Shown one piece after another: positions 27,300-36,401 of a stretch of 64,000 nt of DNA. Position 1 is the stretch's first letter. Each line of letters starts with the position of its first letter. This DNA comes from Buttiauxella brennerae ATCC 51605. Its GTDB lineage: Bacteria > Pseudomonadota > Gammaproteobacteria > Enterobacterales > Enterobacteriaceae. The stretch is from NCBI RefSeq assembly GCF_001654925.1, contig NZ_LXER01000015.1:1-64000 (forward strand). The letters run 5' to 3'. The notes beneath the pieces were generated by a model that saw nothing but the letters and a program-made list of their open reading frames with translations, was not told the origin of the DNA and searched no databases. The position numbers and the translations under genes were made by a program.

Positions 27300-29690
27300 T
27301 TATTTCGCGTCTGGTAACGCGTACGCAATAATGTAATCGCCACGGTCAGGAGACTGACGTGCCCCGCCTGCGTTAATCACAATGTACTGTTTGCCTGTTT
27401 TCGGCGACACATAGGTCATCGGTCCGGACTGACTGCCCACTGGCAGGCGTGATTTCCAGATTTCCTTGCCGTTTGCGGTATCAAACGCGCGCAGATAGAA
27501 ATCTTGCGTACCCGCGAAGAACAGCAGGCCAGACTGTGTAGAAAGCGATGCACCCAGCGTCGGCATCCCGATTGGGATAGGTAAATGCATACGAATACCG
27601 AGCGGGCCGGTGTCTTGCACTGTACCCACCGGAACCTGCCAGACGACTTTTCCGGATTTCAGGTCAATTGCCGACATCGTTCCAAACGGTGGCTTCTGGC
27701 ACGGAATACCCAGCGGCGAGAGGAAACGCTCACGCATTGCGCCGAACGGTGTGCCGTCCATTGGAACAATACCCATCTCAATACCGCTGGCGTTTTTCGC
27801 CACGTTGGCGCGTGGAACCATATAGTTCGCCAGCCCCAGACGCATATCGTTCACGAACATCAGGCTGTTGTTTGGGTCAACGGAAACGCTGCCCCAGTTC
27901 ATACCGCCGAGCGAACCTGGGTATTGCAGCGAACGGTCAAGTCCCGGTGGTGTATAAACACCTTCGTGGCGCATTCCCTTAAACTCAATACGGCAGATAA
28001 GCAGGTCGATTGGCGTAGCACCCCACATGTCCGACTCTTTCAGGGTTCCGTTGCCAATCATTGGCATCCCGACAGAATACGGCTGGGTTTTTGAATAGCG
28101 TTCGCCTTCAATATTGCCCTGCGGAACCGGACGCTCTTCGACTTTCGCAACCGGTTCACCGGTTTCGCGGTTAAGCATGAAAATCATGCCCTGTTTAGAG
28201 GTCTGCACAATCACCGGCGTGGTGCTGCCTTTGCCATCTGGCAAATCATAAAGCAGCGGTTGCGACGGTAAATCGAAGTCCCACAAATCGTGGTGAGTGG
28301 TCTGGAAATGCCAGCGCACCTGGCCCGTTGCCGCATCTACCGCAACGATGGATGAGCTGTATTTGTCGTCTTGCGCAGTACGCGTGCCGCCAAAGAAATC
28401 AGGCGTGGCGTTACCGGTTGGCAAATAAATCAGCCCCAGTTTTGCGTCATAAGACATGGCTGACCAGACGTTTGGCGTGCCACGTGTGTAGGTCTGTCCT
28501 TCTGGTGGTAAACCGGTAATTGCCGGGTTACCCGGATCCCATGCCCACGCCAGTTTACCGGTGTGAACATCATAAGCACGCACCACACCCGGAGGCTCGC
28601 CGGTGGAGAAGTTATCCGCCACGCGGCCACCGACCACCACCACATTTCCTGCTACCAGTGGCGTAGATGTTTGCTGGTAATAACCCGGTTTCACTTCACC
28701 CATGCCTGCTTTCAGGTCAACGGTGCCGTGATCGCCAAAGTCTTCGCACAGCTTGCCGTTGTCGGCATTAATTGCCAGCAAACGTGCATCGGTTGTTGGC
28801 AGGAACAGGCGGCGAGGGCAAGCAGCAGGCTGTGCCGGTTCGGCAAGTGTTGCCGCGACTTTCTGAGTGGTTTCTTCGAAATAGCCTAAACCACGGCAGC
28901 GCTGCCAGTTAGGTGCCGTCGCGTGGCTATCGAAGCGCCATTTTTCTTTACCGGAATCCACATCCAGCGCCAGTACCTTGCTGTAAGGCGTGCAGACAAA
29001 CAGCGTGTCGCCAACCTGCAATGGCGTGTTCTGATCTTCCGCGCCAGAGCCGTTGCTTTGCGGGATATCGCCGGTATGTGCAGTCCACGCAACTTCAAGC
29101 CCGGCTACGTTGCCTTTGTTGATTTGGTCGAGTGCTGCAAAGCGGTCACCATGAGTGGTGTTACCCCAGTGCTTCCAGTCTTTTTGCACTTCATCAGGCG
29201 TGACGGGTTTTACCGGCACCTCTTCATTTGCGGCAACCTGAACCTGCGGCACAAACATCCAGCCTGCACTCACCAGCATACAAACGGCGAGCAGGGCGGC
29301 GAGACTATACGCCGGAGCTTTTTTTACCGGGGCAGAGCTACGGGCGGCGCGCAAAATCGGCCAGGCAATCGCAGCCAGAAATGCCAGCACGGCAAAAGTA
29401 AACAGGCGTGAGAAGAGCGGCCAGAAATCCATCCCCGCGTCGCTAATCGCCCAGAATATTGAGCAGATGAATGCCGCGCCATACAACACCAGCCCGGCAG
29501 TTTTCTTTTTGAAAATCAGAACGGCGGAAATGAGCATCACCATGCCCATCAGCAAGAAGTAGAAGCTCCCGCCCAGTGCAACTAAATAAGCCCCACCGAT
29601 ACTAATGGCGAGGCCGATAAGTGCCATCAACCCGCCGAGAACCCACAGCAGCCCGAGAGCCAGACCGCGTGGGGGAGTATAAATTGCCAT
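27300..29690 (-). CDS. membrane-bound PQQ-dependent dehydrogenase (glucose/quinate/shikimate family)
   Basis: A 796-residue protein with the Gcd layout: about five membrane helices in the first 150 residues (GLLWVLGGLMALIGLAIS, FYFLLMGMVMLISAVLIF, and others), then an eight-bladed periplasmic propeller. Propeller marks include VGDTLFVCTPYSKVLALD, DVDSGKEKWRFD and THHDLWDFDLPSQP, whose Asp matches the catalytic Asp of E. coli Gcd. It would oxidise a sugar or polyol in the periplasm and pass electrons to ubiquinone. It is clearly diverged from E. coli Gcd, so the substrate may be glucose, another sugar or quinate; I leave the symbol open. No pqq genes are in the window. Confidence 0.9.
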   Translation of the reverse strand: MAIYTPPRGLALGLLWVLGGLMALIGLAISIGGAYLVALGGSFYFLLMGMVMLISAVLIFKKKTAGLVLYGAAFICSIFWAISDAGMDFWPLFSRLFTFAVLAFLAAIAWPILRAARSSAPVKKAPAYSLAALLAVCMLVSAGWMFVPQVQVAANEEVPVKPVTPDEVQKDWKHWGNTTHGDRFAALDQINKGNVAGLEVAWTAHTGDIPQSNGSGAEDQNTPLQVGDTLFVCTPYSKVLALDVDSGKEKWRFDSHATAPNWQRCRGLGYFEETTQKVAATLAEPAQPAACPRRLFLPTTDARLLAINADNGKLCEDFGDHGTVDLKAGMGEVKPGYYQQTSTPLVAGNVVVVGGRVADNFSTGEPPGVVRAYDVHTGKLAWAWDPGNPAITGLPPEGQTYTRGTPNVWSAMSYDAKLGLIYLPTGNATPDFFGGTRTAQDDKYSSSIVAVDAATGQVRWHFQTTHHDLWDFDLPSQPLLYDLPDGKGSTTPVIVQTSKQGMIFMLNRETGEPVAKVEERPVPQGNIEGERYSKTQPYSVGMPMIGNGTLKESDMWGATPIDLLICRIEFKGMRHEGVYTPPGLDRSLQYPGSLGGMNWGSVSVDPNNSLMFVNDMRLGLANYMVPRANVAKNASGIEMGIVPMDGTPFGAMRERFLSPLGIPCQKPPFGTMSAIDLKSGKVVWQVPVGTVQDTGPLGIRMHLPIPIGMPTLGASLSTQSGLLFFAGTQDFYLRAFDTANGKEIWKSRLPVGSQSGPMTYVSPKTGKQYIVINAGGARQSPDRGDYIIAYALPDAK

Positions 29691-29845
29691 AACATTCTCC
29701 TGTCGAAACGTATTCCGTACGCTTCATATGCAGCAACGACTCCTTGTAGTAGCAGGAGATCGTTTGATTTGTACCACCTGGTGTAATGATTAAGCCATTG
29801 GTTGGTTTTTAGTGCATATCAGCAATTGTAATAAGCACCATAACG

Positions 29846-29857
29846 AACCAATTGGTT
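29846..29857. promoter_or_regulatory. palindrome AACCAATTGGTT upstream of PQQ dehydrogenase
   Basis: A perfect 12-base palindrome inside a longer run of CCAATTGG/AATTGGTGG words; a related CCATTGGTTGG stands 50 bp nearer the gene. The sites lie 95-165 bp before the start of the PQQ dehydrogenase (minus strand) and could be operators. The rest of the 297-bp gap (29691-29987) is AT-rich with no coding frame. Confidence 0.35.
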
Positions 29858-29953
29858 AATTGGTGGTTATCATAATCTCCCGCTATGACATTGCAAAGTT
29901 GTTAATGAGAAATCTCGCATTTATTGCGAACTGGTAACGGGAAAGGGTGTTTT

Positions 29954-29982
29954 GGCCGGATGGGCGCAGTGCCATCCGGCCG
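29954..29982. repeat. REP-like palindrome after ydeP
   Basis: GGCCGGATGG / CCATCCGGCC with inner GCGCAGTG; the words GCCGGATGGC and GCGCAGTG are typical of REP units. It lies just beyond the 3' end of the minus-strand ydeP and may protect or end its mRNA. Confidence 0.65.
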
Positions 29983-29987
29983 GCGGG

Positions 29988-32285
29988 TTACGCGATACGC
30001 TGCGTTTCTGTTATCTCAGTACGGCAAATTTTTACCGGTACGGATTTCGACGTTGGTGTCCCGGTGCCGTCGCCGACGCTGCTCAGGGGAACCAATGGGT
30101 TCGTTTCCGGGTAATAGGCTGCAAGGTTGCCGCGCGGAATATTGTACGGCACGACTTTAAACCCGCTGACTTTACGCGAAATACCGTCATTCCAGACCGT
30201 TTCGATATCCACTAAATCGCCGTCCTGCAATTCCAGTGCCGCGAGATCCTCCGGGTTGATAAACAGCACTTCACGCTGCCCGTACACGCCACGGTAGCGG
30301 TCGTCGAGGCCGTAAATCGTGGTGTTGTACTGGTCATGGGAGCGCAGCGTTTGCAGAGTAAACGGCGCATTAAGCTCACCGAATAATGATTCAGGCAGGG
30401 GGGCTGCACTAAACTCGGCTTTGCCGGTTGGCGTATTAAAGCGTAACTCCGCAGCAGCATTGCCCAGGTAGAAACCGCCGGGTTTTTCACACTGCTGGTT
30501 AAAGTCTTTAAAACCGGGCAGGGTGGCGGCGATGTGTTCACGAATCAGGTTGTAATCATCGGCAAGCCGCAGCCAGTCTAGTTTTTCATGCCCAAGCACC
30601 GCATTAGCCATTCCGCAGACAATCGCGGTTTCTGAACGTTGCGTACTGGCAATCGGTTTGCCAATACCTTCGGAGGCATGCACCATGCTGAATGAGTCTT
30701 CAACCGTGATGAACTGGCGACCGCTGGCCTGCATATCTTCTTCGGTGCGCCCAAGCGTTGGCAGAATTAATGCCACTTTTCCCGGCACCAGATGAGTGCG
30801 ATTCAGCTTGGTGCTGATGTGCACGGTCAGGCCGCAGCGTGTTAAGGCTTCTTCCGTGCGTGGGCTGTCTGGCGCAGCAGCAGCCAGGTTACCACCGAGC
30901 GTTATCAACACTTTGACTTCATCGCGCAGCATGGCTGCAATCGCTTCAACGGTGTTGTGCCCTTGAGCGCGTGGCGGTTCAAAACCGAAATGCGCGGCAA
31001 GGCTATCGAGCAACGCCGCCGATGGTTTTTCATCAATCCCCATGGTGCGGTTGCCCTGCACATTACTGTGGCCACGCACCGGGCACAGCCCCGCACCTGG
31101 CTTGCCAAGGTGGCCGCCCAACAGTTGCAGGTTAACGATTTCACGCACTGTATTAAGCGAATGCTTATGCTGTGTGATACCCATCGCCCAGGTGAAAATC
31201 ACGCGATCGGCCTGCTGCCAGACGCTTGCCGCATCACGCAACTGCGGTTCGCTTAAGCCCGACTGGTGGGTAATGTGTTCCCAGGTGGTGTTGTCGATTT
31301 CAGCAAACCAGTCGTCCACGCCGTGCGTGTGCTCAGCAATAAAGGCTTTATCAAAAATACCCCCGCCACCTTGCGCCAGTTGCTGACGATGCGTTTCCAG
31401 CAACGCTTTCGCCATGCCGCGAATGGCCGCCATATCACCACCCAGATTCGGCTGGTAATAATAGGTGCTGATTTTTCCCGCAAGCGGCGTAACGACTTCC
31501 AGCGGTTTTTGCGGATCGGCAAAACGCTCAAGGCCACGTTCACGCAATGTGTTAAAGGTGACAATTTGCGCCCCGTTCTCTGCCGCGTGGCGCAGGCTGT
31601 GCAGCATGCGAGGGTGGTTAGTGCCTGGGTTTTGGCCAAACACGAATATCGCGTTGGCTTTATCAAAATCATTCAGGTGAATCGTGCCTTTGCCAACGCC
31701 AATGCTGCGTTTCAGGCCGCTGCCGCTGGCTTCGTGGCACATATTCGAGCAGTCAGGGAAGTTGTTGGTGCCCACCATGCGCCCGAAAAGCTGATACAAA
31801 TAAGACGCTTCGTTACTGGCGCGCCCAGATGTGTACAGCTCCATCTGGTTCGGGTTATCCAGTGCTTTAATATGCCGGGCGATGAGCGCCAGTGCATCGT
31901 CCCAGCCAATCGCTTCGTAGTGGTCAGTCTGCGGGTTGTAGCGCAGCGGTTCAGTGAGTCGCCCCTGGTATTCAAGGAAATAATCACTCTGCTGGTACAA
32001 TTTACTGACGCTGTGTTGGGCAAAAAATTCGTGGTCGATGAAGCGACGTGTCGCTTCCCATGTCACAGCTTTTGCGCCGTTTTCGCAGAAGCTAAAAGTG
32101 CTTTTGTTATCGTCACCCCAGGCACAACCCGGGCAATCAAACCCTTTGGCTTTATTCATCCGCAACAAATTGCGCAGGTTTTTTAAGGCATGTTTGCTGT
32201 CGATAACAAAGCGGGTGGTGGCTTCAAGTGAGCCCCAGCCACCGGCTGCAGCATGATAGGGTTTGATCGCTGATTTAAATTTCAT
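29988..32285 (-). CDS. ydeP: FdhF/YdeP-family molybdopterin oxidoreductase
   Basis: A 765-residue cytosolic protein of the formate dehydrogenase-like molybdopterin family. The N-terminus has FDCPGCAWGDD and FCENGAKA, the reduced cysteine set of YdeP proteins. Further shared words are ELYTSGRASNEA, NFPDCSNMCHE, GQNPGTNHPRML, LCPVRGHSNVQG and LRSHDQYNTTIYG, all as in E. coli YdeP (759 residues). No in-frame TGA for selenocysteine is seen. YdeP is tied to acid resistance in E. coli; its true substrate is unknown. Start MKFKSAIKPYH at 32285 fits the family; the longer frame adds 11 unrelated residues. Confidence 0.92.
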   Translation of the reverse strand: MKFKSAIKPYHAAAGGWGSLEATTRFVIDSKHALKNLRNLLRMNKAKGFDCPGCAWGDDNKSTFSFCENGAKAVTWEATRRFIDHEFFAQHSVSKLYQQSDYFLEYQGRLTEPLRYNPQTDHYEAIGWDDALALIARHIKALDNPNQMELYTSGRASNEASYLYQLFGRMVGTNNFPDCSNMCHEASGSGLKRSIGVGKGTIHLNDFDKANAIFVFGQNPGTNHPRMLHSLRHAAENGAQIVTFNTLRERGLERFADPQKPLEVVTPLAGKISTYYYQPNLGGDMAAIRGMAKALLETHRQQLAQGGGGIFDKAFIAEHTHGVDDWFAEIDNTTWEHITHQSGLSEPQLRDAASVWQQADRVIFTWAMGITQHKHSLNTVREIVNLQLLGGHLGKPGAGLCPVRGHSNVQGNRTMGIDEKPSAALLDSLAAHFGFEPPRAQGHNTVEAIAAMLRDEVKVLITLGGNLAAAAPDSPRTEEALTRCGLTVHISTKLNRTHLVPGKVALILPTLGRTEEDMQASGRQFITVEDSFSMVHASEGIGKPIASTQRSETAIVCGMANAVLGHEKLDWLRLADDYNLIREHIAATLPGFKDFNQQCEKPGGFYLGNAAAELRFNTPTGKAEFSAAPLPESLFGELNAPFTLQTLRSHDQYNTTIYGLDDRYRGVYGQREVLFINPEDLAALELQDGDLVDIETVWNDGISRKVSGFKVVPYNIPRGNLAAYYPETNPLVPLSSVGDGTGTPTSKSVPVKICRTEITETQRIA

Positions 32286-32532
32286 AACGCCTGATAATTG
32301 TCCTTTGGGCGACCGCATGCGGTTGCGCCATTTACTGTTACAGTCAGTTTACTCCGGTTTAACCTGTATGTAAGCCTTACTAATTACATGGCTAAACTGT
32401 GATCTGTATAACTAATCGCCGATATTTTGTTAACCCCACCACAAAACGCCAACTTTTTGTTCAACCTTTGGTTTCTCAGGGCCGATGTCCCTTTTACAGA
32501 AACACCTTTTTACAAAAAGAGAAACCAAGGAC

Positions 32533-34224
32533 ATGGCTAAAACAAAAATCGCCCCGCAAGGGGTTGTTCGCTTCTGGCATCACATTCGGCTGGTACCGCT
32601 GTTTACCTCAATTCTGGTTGGGATCTTAGTTCTGTTTGCCTTGTGTGTGGGGCTGGCGAGCTACTTTTTGATTCAAAGCGACAAAGCTCTGCAAGATGTC
32701 ACTAACGAAATTCAGGTGCGCATTGGGCTTTCTGAAAGCTCCACCGATTTGCGCAGCGCACGGCTGAATATCATTCATGCTGGTGCCGCAGGGCGTGTGG
32801 CGGATATGGACGATATGAAATTCAATATCGCTGAAGCCGAAAAGCTGATGAAACAAGCGCAGAGCAGTTTCGACATATATATGACGCGGGCGGATAAAAC
32901 AGAAGCGGGTGAGGCGCTGGATAGCCAACTGCGGGCGCGTTTCGACGACTACCTGAACAAGGGTATGTTACCGATGATGAAATATGCCAAAAACGGCATG
33001 TTTGAAGCCATCATCAACCATGAAAACGAAGAGGCACGCAAGCTGGATGCCGATTACGACAAACTGCTGGTGCAGGCCGCGCAGATCCGCACTGAACGCG
33101 CACAGGCACTGCATGAGCAGGCGCAGAGTCGTTCACATCTCAGTGTGATGGTGATGGCAGGGGCATTTGCGGCGGCGTTATTGCTGACGATCTTCACGTT
33201 TGTGGTGTTACGGCGGGTGGTGATTCAACCCTTGCAACAGGCGGCAACACGCATTGATCATATCGCAAAAGGGGATTTAACCTTTGCACCGCAGGCGTTC
33301 GGCAGCAGCGAAATTGGCAAACTTAACCACAGCTTGCAGGAAATGCAGACCGCGCTGGTCAGTACTGTCAGTGAAGTTCGCATGGGGGCCGAAGCCATTT
33401 ATCAGGGCACCAGCGAAATTTCTGCCGGGAACACGGATTTGTCTGCACGCACCGAGCAACAGGTCGCAGCACTCGAAGAAACGGCCGCCAGCATGGAGCA
33501 GTTAACGGCTACCGTGAAACAGAACTCCGATAACGCACATCACGCGACAAAACTTGCCGAAGAAGCCTCGCATAAAGCCAGCGACGGCGGGCGTATCGTT
33601 TCTGGTGTCGTCAGCACCATGAATAATATTTCCAGCAGCTCGAAGAAAATCTCTGAAATAACCGCTGTGATTAACAGCATTGCTTTCCAGACCAATATTC
33701 TGGCGTTGAATGCGGCTGTAGAAGCGGCGCGTGCTGGCGAGCAGGGGCGCGGGTTTGCGGTTGTCGCAACCGAGGTTCGCACTCTGGCCCAGCGCAGTGC
33801 GCAGGCCGCTAAAGAGATTGAAGGCCTTATCAATGAGTCGGTATCGCTGATTAATAATGGTTCGAGCCAGGTCGCACATGCGGGTGAAACGATGACGGGG
33901 ATTGTCGGCGCAGTGCGGCGCGTCACCGATATTATGCAGGAGATTGCGGCGGCTTCTGACGAGCAGAGCCGTGGCATTCAGCAGGTCGGTATTGCGATAA
34001 ACGAGATGGATAACGTGACGCAGCAGAACGCTGCACTGGTAGAGGAAGCCTCTGCGGCGGCGGTGTCGCTGGAAGAGCAGGCGGCACGCCTGACTACCGC
34101 TGTAGGAATATTTCGTTTAAGCCATCAGCCCAACGTTGTAAAAACTCAGCCTGAAAAGCCAAAATCTACCGCTAAGGCTGCTAAAACTGTTATAGACGAA
34201 GACGATAACTGGGCAACATTTTAG
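32533..34224 (+). CDS. trg: Trg-type methyl-accepting chemotaxis protein
   Basis: A 563-residue chemoreceptor matching E. coli Trg, which senses ribose and galactose through their binding proteins. Helix one is at residues 21-47, a four-helix periplasmic domain follows with the Trg words [14 protein letters not shown] and [16 protein letters not shown], helix two is at 203-226, then a HAMP domain and the conserved signalling hairpin ([20 protein letters not shown]). Unlike E. coli Trg, the C-terminus is an extended tail ending DDNWATF, close to the NWETF pentapeptide that docks CheR and CheB. ATG at 32533 has AAGGAC before it; a longer in-frame start at 32485 lacks family similarity. Confidence 0.93.
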   Translation: MAKTKIAPQGVVRFWHHIRLVPLFTSILVGILVLFALCVGLASYFLIQSDKALQDVTNEIQVRIGLSESSTDLRSARLNIIHAGAAGRVADMDDMKFNIAEAEKLMKQAQSSFDIYMTRADKTEAGEALDSQLRARFDDYLNKGMLPMMKYAKNGMFEAIINHENEEARKLDADYDKLLVQAAQIRTERAQALHEQAQSRSHLSVMVMAGAFAAALLLTIFTFVVLRRVVIQPLQQAATRIDHIAKGDLTFAPQAFGSSEIGKLNHSLQEMQTALVSTVSEVRMGAEAIYQGTSEISAGNTDLSARTEQQVAALEETAASMEQLTATVKQNSDNAHHATKLAEEASHKASDGGRIVSGVVSTMNNISSSSKKISEITAVINSIAFQTNILALNAAVEAARAGEQGRGFAVVATEVRTLAQRSAQAAKEIEGLINESVSLINNGSSQVAHAGETMTGIVGAVRRVTDIMQEIAAASDEQSRGIQQVGIAINEMDNVTQQNAALVEEASAAAVSLEEQAARLTTAVGIFRLSHQPNVVKTQPEKPKSTAKAAKTVIDEDDNWATF

Positions 34225-34236
34225 ATGATGTGAATC

Positions 34237-34370
34237 GGTGGATGTCGCTTGCGCTAATCCACCCTACAAACCCTCAAAAAAGGCCGTTCGTAGGTCGGAT
34301 TAGCGCAGCGACATCCGACACAACGATTGCACAGACCTCCGTAGGCCGGATTAGCAAACGCTATCCGGCA
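34237..34370. repeat. REP/BIME cluster of three units between trg and ABC-F gene
   Basis: Three units: GGTGGAT...ATCCACC (34237-34263), GTCGGAT...ATCCGAC (about 34294-34319) and GCCGGATTAG...CTATCCGGC (34343-34369), linked by short spacers. The first two repeat the pair at 4931-5004 almost base for base. They separate convergent genes. Confidence 0.75.
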
Positions 34371-34422
34371 CCAACCCTTACTCCATTTCCAGCCGCAGAT
34401 TAAGCGCGGCTATCTCCGCTTG

Positions 34423-36108
34423 TCATTGCTGCTGTAGCGCCGGTTTCTGGTGGCTTTGCTTGCGCGCTAAATCCTGTGCAAGTTTCTCCTCCAGTTCGAC
34501 CAGGCGTTCCAGCCAGCTTTCGGTTTCCGAATGAACCTGAACAACCGTTGGCGTCACATTATTTTGTGACGTTGTCACGACTTCGCCATGGTCACCCGTC
34601 AACTGCTCGTACAGTCCATCGAGAGAGTGCCACTCGCTTAGCTCGCCGTTATCCATCAGCCAGAAGCGATTACAGCTTTTGGCGATTAACGTCCGGTCGT
34701 GCGTCACCAGCAACACGCCACCCTCGTAACTTTGCAGCGTTTCAGCCAGCGCCTCTTTACCTTGCATATCCAGGTGGTTGGTTGGCTCATCAAGCAAAAG
34801 CAGTGAATAACGCGCAAGCGTCAGCCCAACGAAAAGCAGGCGTGAACGCTCGCCACCGCTGAGGGTGCTGACCGTTTGCCCGTGGCGCAGCCAGGCAAAA
34901 CCGGCGCTGATTAACGCCATTTTACGGTCACGTTCGGTTAACGCCGCGAACGGCTCCAGCGCTTCCAGCAGCGTATCGTTGTCACGCAACTGGTGCAGCG
35001 TCTGGTCGTAATAGCCCATATCGACACGAGGATGCAGGCGAATCCCGCCATCTTCGTGCGGCTGCTGATAATGCTGCCACAGCAGGCGCAGCAGTGATGA
35101 TTTACCACAGCCGTTACGCCCGATTATTGCCACCCGATCACCACTTTTCATACGTTGTATCGCAAGCTTAAACAACGGCGGGCAATCTGGCGCCGGGCTG
35201 ACGGCCAGGTTTTCCATTTCCAGCAATCTGTCTGCCGGTAACGCTTCACCTTTGAGTATCAATTGCCATTGGTTTGCGGCGCTGAGTTCAGTCTGGCTGT
35301 CCTTTAACTTGTCGACGCGCTTTTCCATCTGCTTGGCTTTGCGGGCGAGATCTTCGTTGTCGTAGACTTTGCCCCAAATAGCCAGGCGCTTTGCACTGGC
35401 GGCAATACGGTCAATTTCCTTTTGCTCGGCCTGGTGACGATGAGCATCGGTTTTATCGCGCTCAACCAGTGCGGCACGTGCCGCCGAGCAGGGTAACTGG
35501 AAGAAACTCAGCTGCTGGTCGCGCAGGATCCACGTACCGTTGGTGACATTATCCAGCAGGTGCTGGTCGTGAGAAACCAACACAAAGCTGCCGTTCCAGG
35601 TCCGTAAAAACTGCTCAAGCCACAGCAGCGTCGGCAGATCAAGGTGGTTACTCGGTTCGTCCAGCAGCAGCAAATCCGGCTCAGTGATCAACGCGCGCGC
35701 CAGTAGTAACCGCGTGTGCTGCCCACCGCTGAGTGTTCCGGCGGTCAGTTGCCAGGCCGTTTCATCAAACCCCATGCTGGCTAAAAGTGCTTGTGCTCGC
35801 CAGCCGTCGGTGTGCTGTTGTGCAGGGCTTAGTCGCGCCATCACGGCATCCAGCAGCGTCAGTGAATGCAAATCTTCCGGCAAATGCTGTTCCACACGCG
35901 CCAGCAGGCAGTGATGCGCACGCGTCACGCTGCCACTATTGGGTAATAGAGTGCCGTCGAGGAGTTTGAGAAGGGTACTTTTTCCGCAGCCGTTGTGGCC
36001 GATTAAGCCGAGGCGGTCGCCTTTTTTTAACGTAAAAGTGACTTCAGCCAACAGCGGGCCGAATGCGGTATCTAGGCTAAGAGATTGTGCGGTTAATAAT
36101 GTGCTCAT
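34423..36108 (-). CDS. ABC-F family ATPase
   Basis: A 561-residue protein with two ABC cassettes and no membrane segments. Cassette one: Walker A GHNGCGKST (about residues 38-46), signature LSGGQHTRL, Walker B LLLLDEPSNHLD. Cassette two: GRNGCGKSS, LSGGERSRL, LLLLDEPTNHLD. Between them is a charged linker (KQMEKRVDKLKDSQTEL), the ABC-F interdomain region that reaches into the ribosome. The C-terminus is a Gln/Glu-rich coiled coil. ABC-F proteins act on translating ribosomes, some giving antibiotic resistance; this one does not read as Uup, YheS, YbiT or EttA to me, so the exact role is open. Confidence 0.88.
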   Translation of the reverse strand: MSTLLTAQSLSLDTAFGPLLAEVTFTLKKGDRLGLIGHNGCGKSTLLKLLDGTLLPNSGSVTRAHHCLLARVEQHLPEDLHSLTLLDAVMARLSPAQQHTDGWRAQALLASMGFDETAWQLTAGTLSGGQHTRLLLARALITEPDLLLLDEPSNHLDLPTLLWLEQFLRTWNGSFVLVSHDQHLLDNVTNGTWILRDQQLSFFQLPCSAARAALVERDKTDAHRHQAEQKEIDRIAASAKRLAIWGKVYDNEDLARKAKQMEKRVDKLKDSQTELSAANQWQLILKGEALPADRLLEMENLAVSPAPDCPPLFKLAIQRMKSGDRVAIIGRNGCGKSSLLRLLWQHYQQPHEDGGIRLHPRVDMGYYDQTLHQLRDNDTLLEALEPFAALTERDRKMALISAGFAWLRHGQTVSTLSGGERSRLLFVGLTLARYSLLLLDEPTNHLDMQGKEALAETLQSYEGGVLLVTHDRTLIAKSCNRFWLMDNGELSEWHSLDGLYEQLTGDHGEVVTTSQNNVTPTVVQVHSETESWLERLVELEEKLAQDLARKQSHQKPALQQQ

Positions 36109-36356
36109 TTTGCTTACTCAAGAGTCAGGCGATAAAACGCCTCGTCAAATATTTCTGACGATAACCCGGTAAGCCCGAGGGAAGGATTTTCAGTGGTGTG
36201 CTTCGCTCAAGCCGGATTATCGCAGTGCGATATCGATAACGCTTGAGCTATGACGATCGCCAAAAGTCTGCGAAATAAACAACATTTCACAAAACAGCAT
36301 GGGATCCTCCTTATATTCAGTTGGTTGATGGATGAGCAAATCCTGGCAGAAATCAT

Positions 36357-36387
36357 CAATAAATGCCAGCGGGCCAGGCGCTGGCAT
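36357..36387 (-). terminator. terminator after the aldehyde dehydrogenase gene
   Basis: On the minus strand, ATGCCAGC / GCTGGCAT around CGCCTGGCC, then TTTATTG. It lies 15 bp past the aldehyde dehydrogenase stop. The rest of the 293-bp gap holds one GCTCAAGC...GCTTGAGC stem (36205-36248, REP-like) and no gene. Confidence 0.7.
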
Positions 36388-36401
36388 ACTCTATTTGTGA
36401 C

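Noticed and set aside
27300-29690. Naming the PQQ dehydrogenase gcd
   Set aside because: It keeps the Gcd layout but differs widely from E. coli Gcd, and quinate and other sugar dehydrogenases share the layout.
31266-32186. 306-codon open frame on the plus strand
   Set aside because: Antisense shadow of the ydeP gene; the protein has no recognisable motif.
29988-32285. Possible selenocysteine in the formate dehydrogenase-like protein
   Set aside because: No in-frame TGA occurs; the sequence follows YdeP, which lacks selenocysteine.
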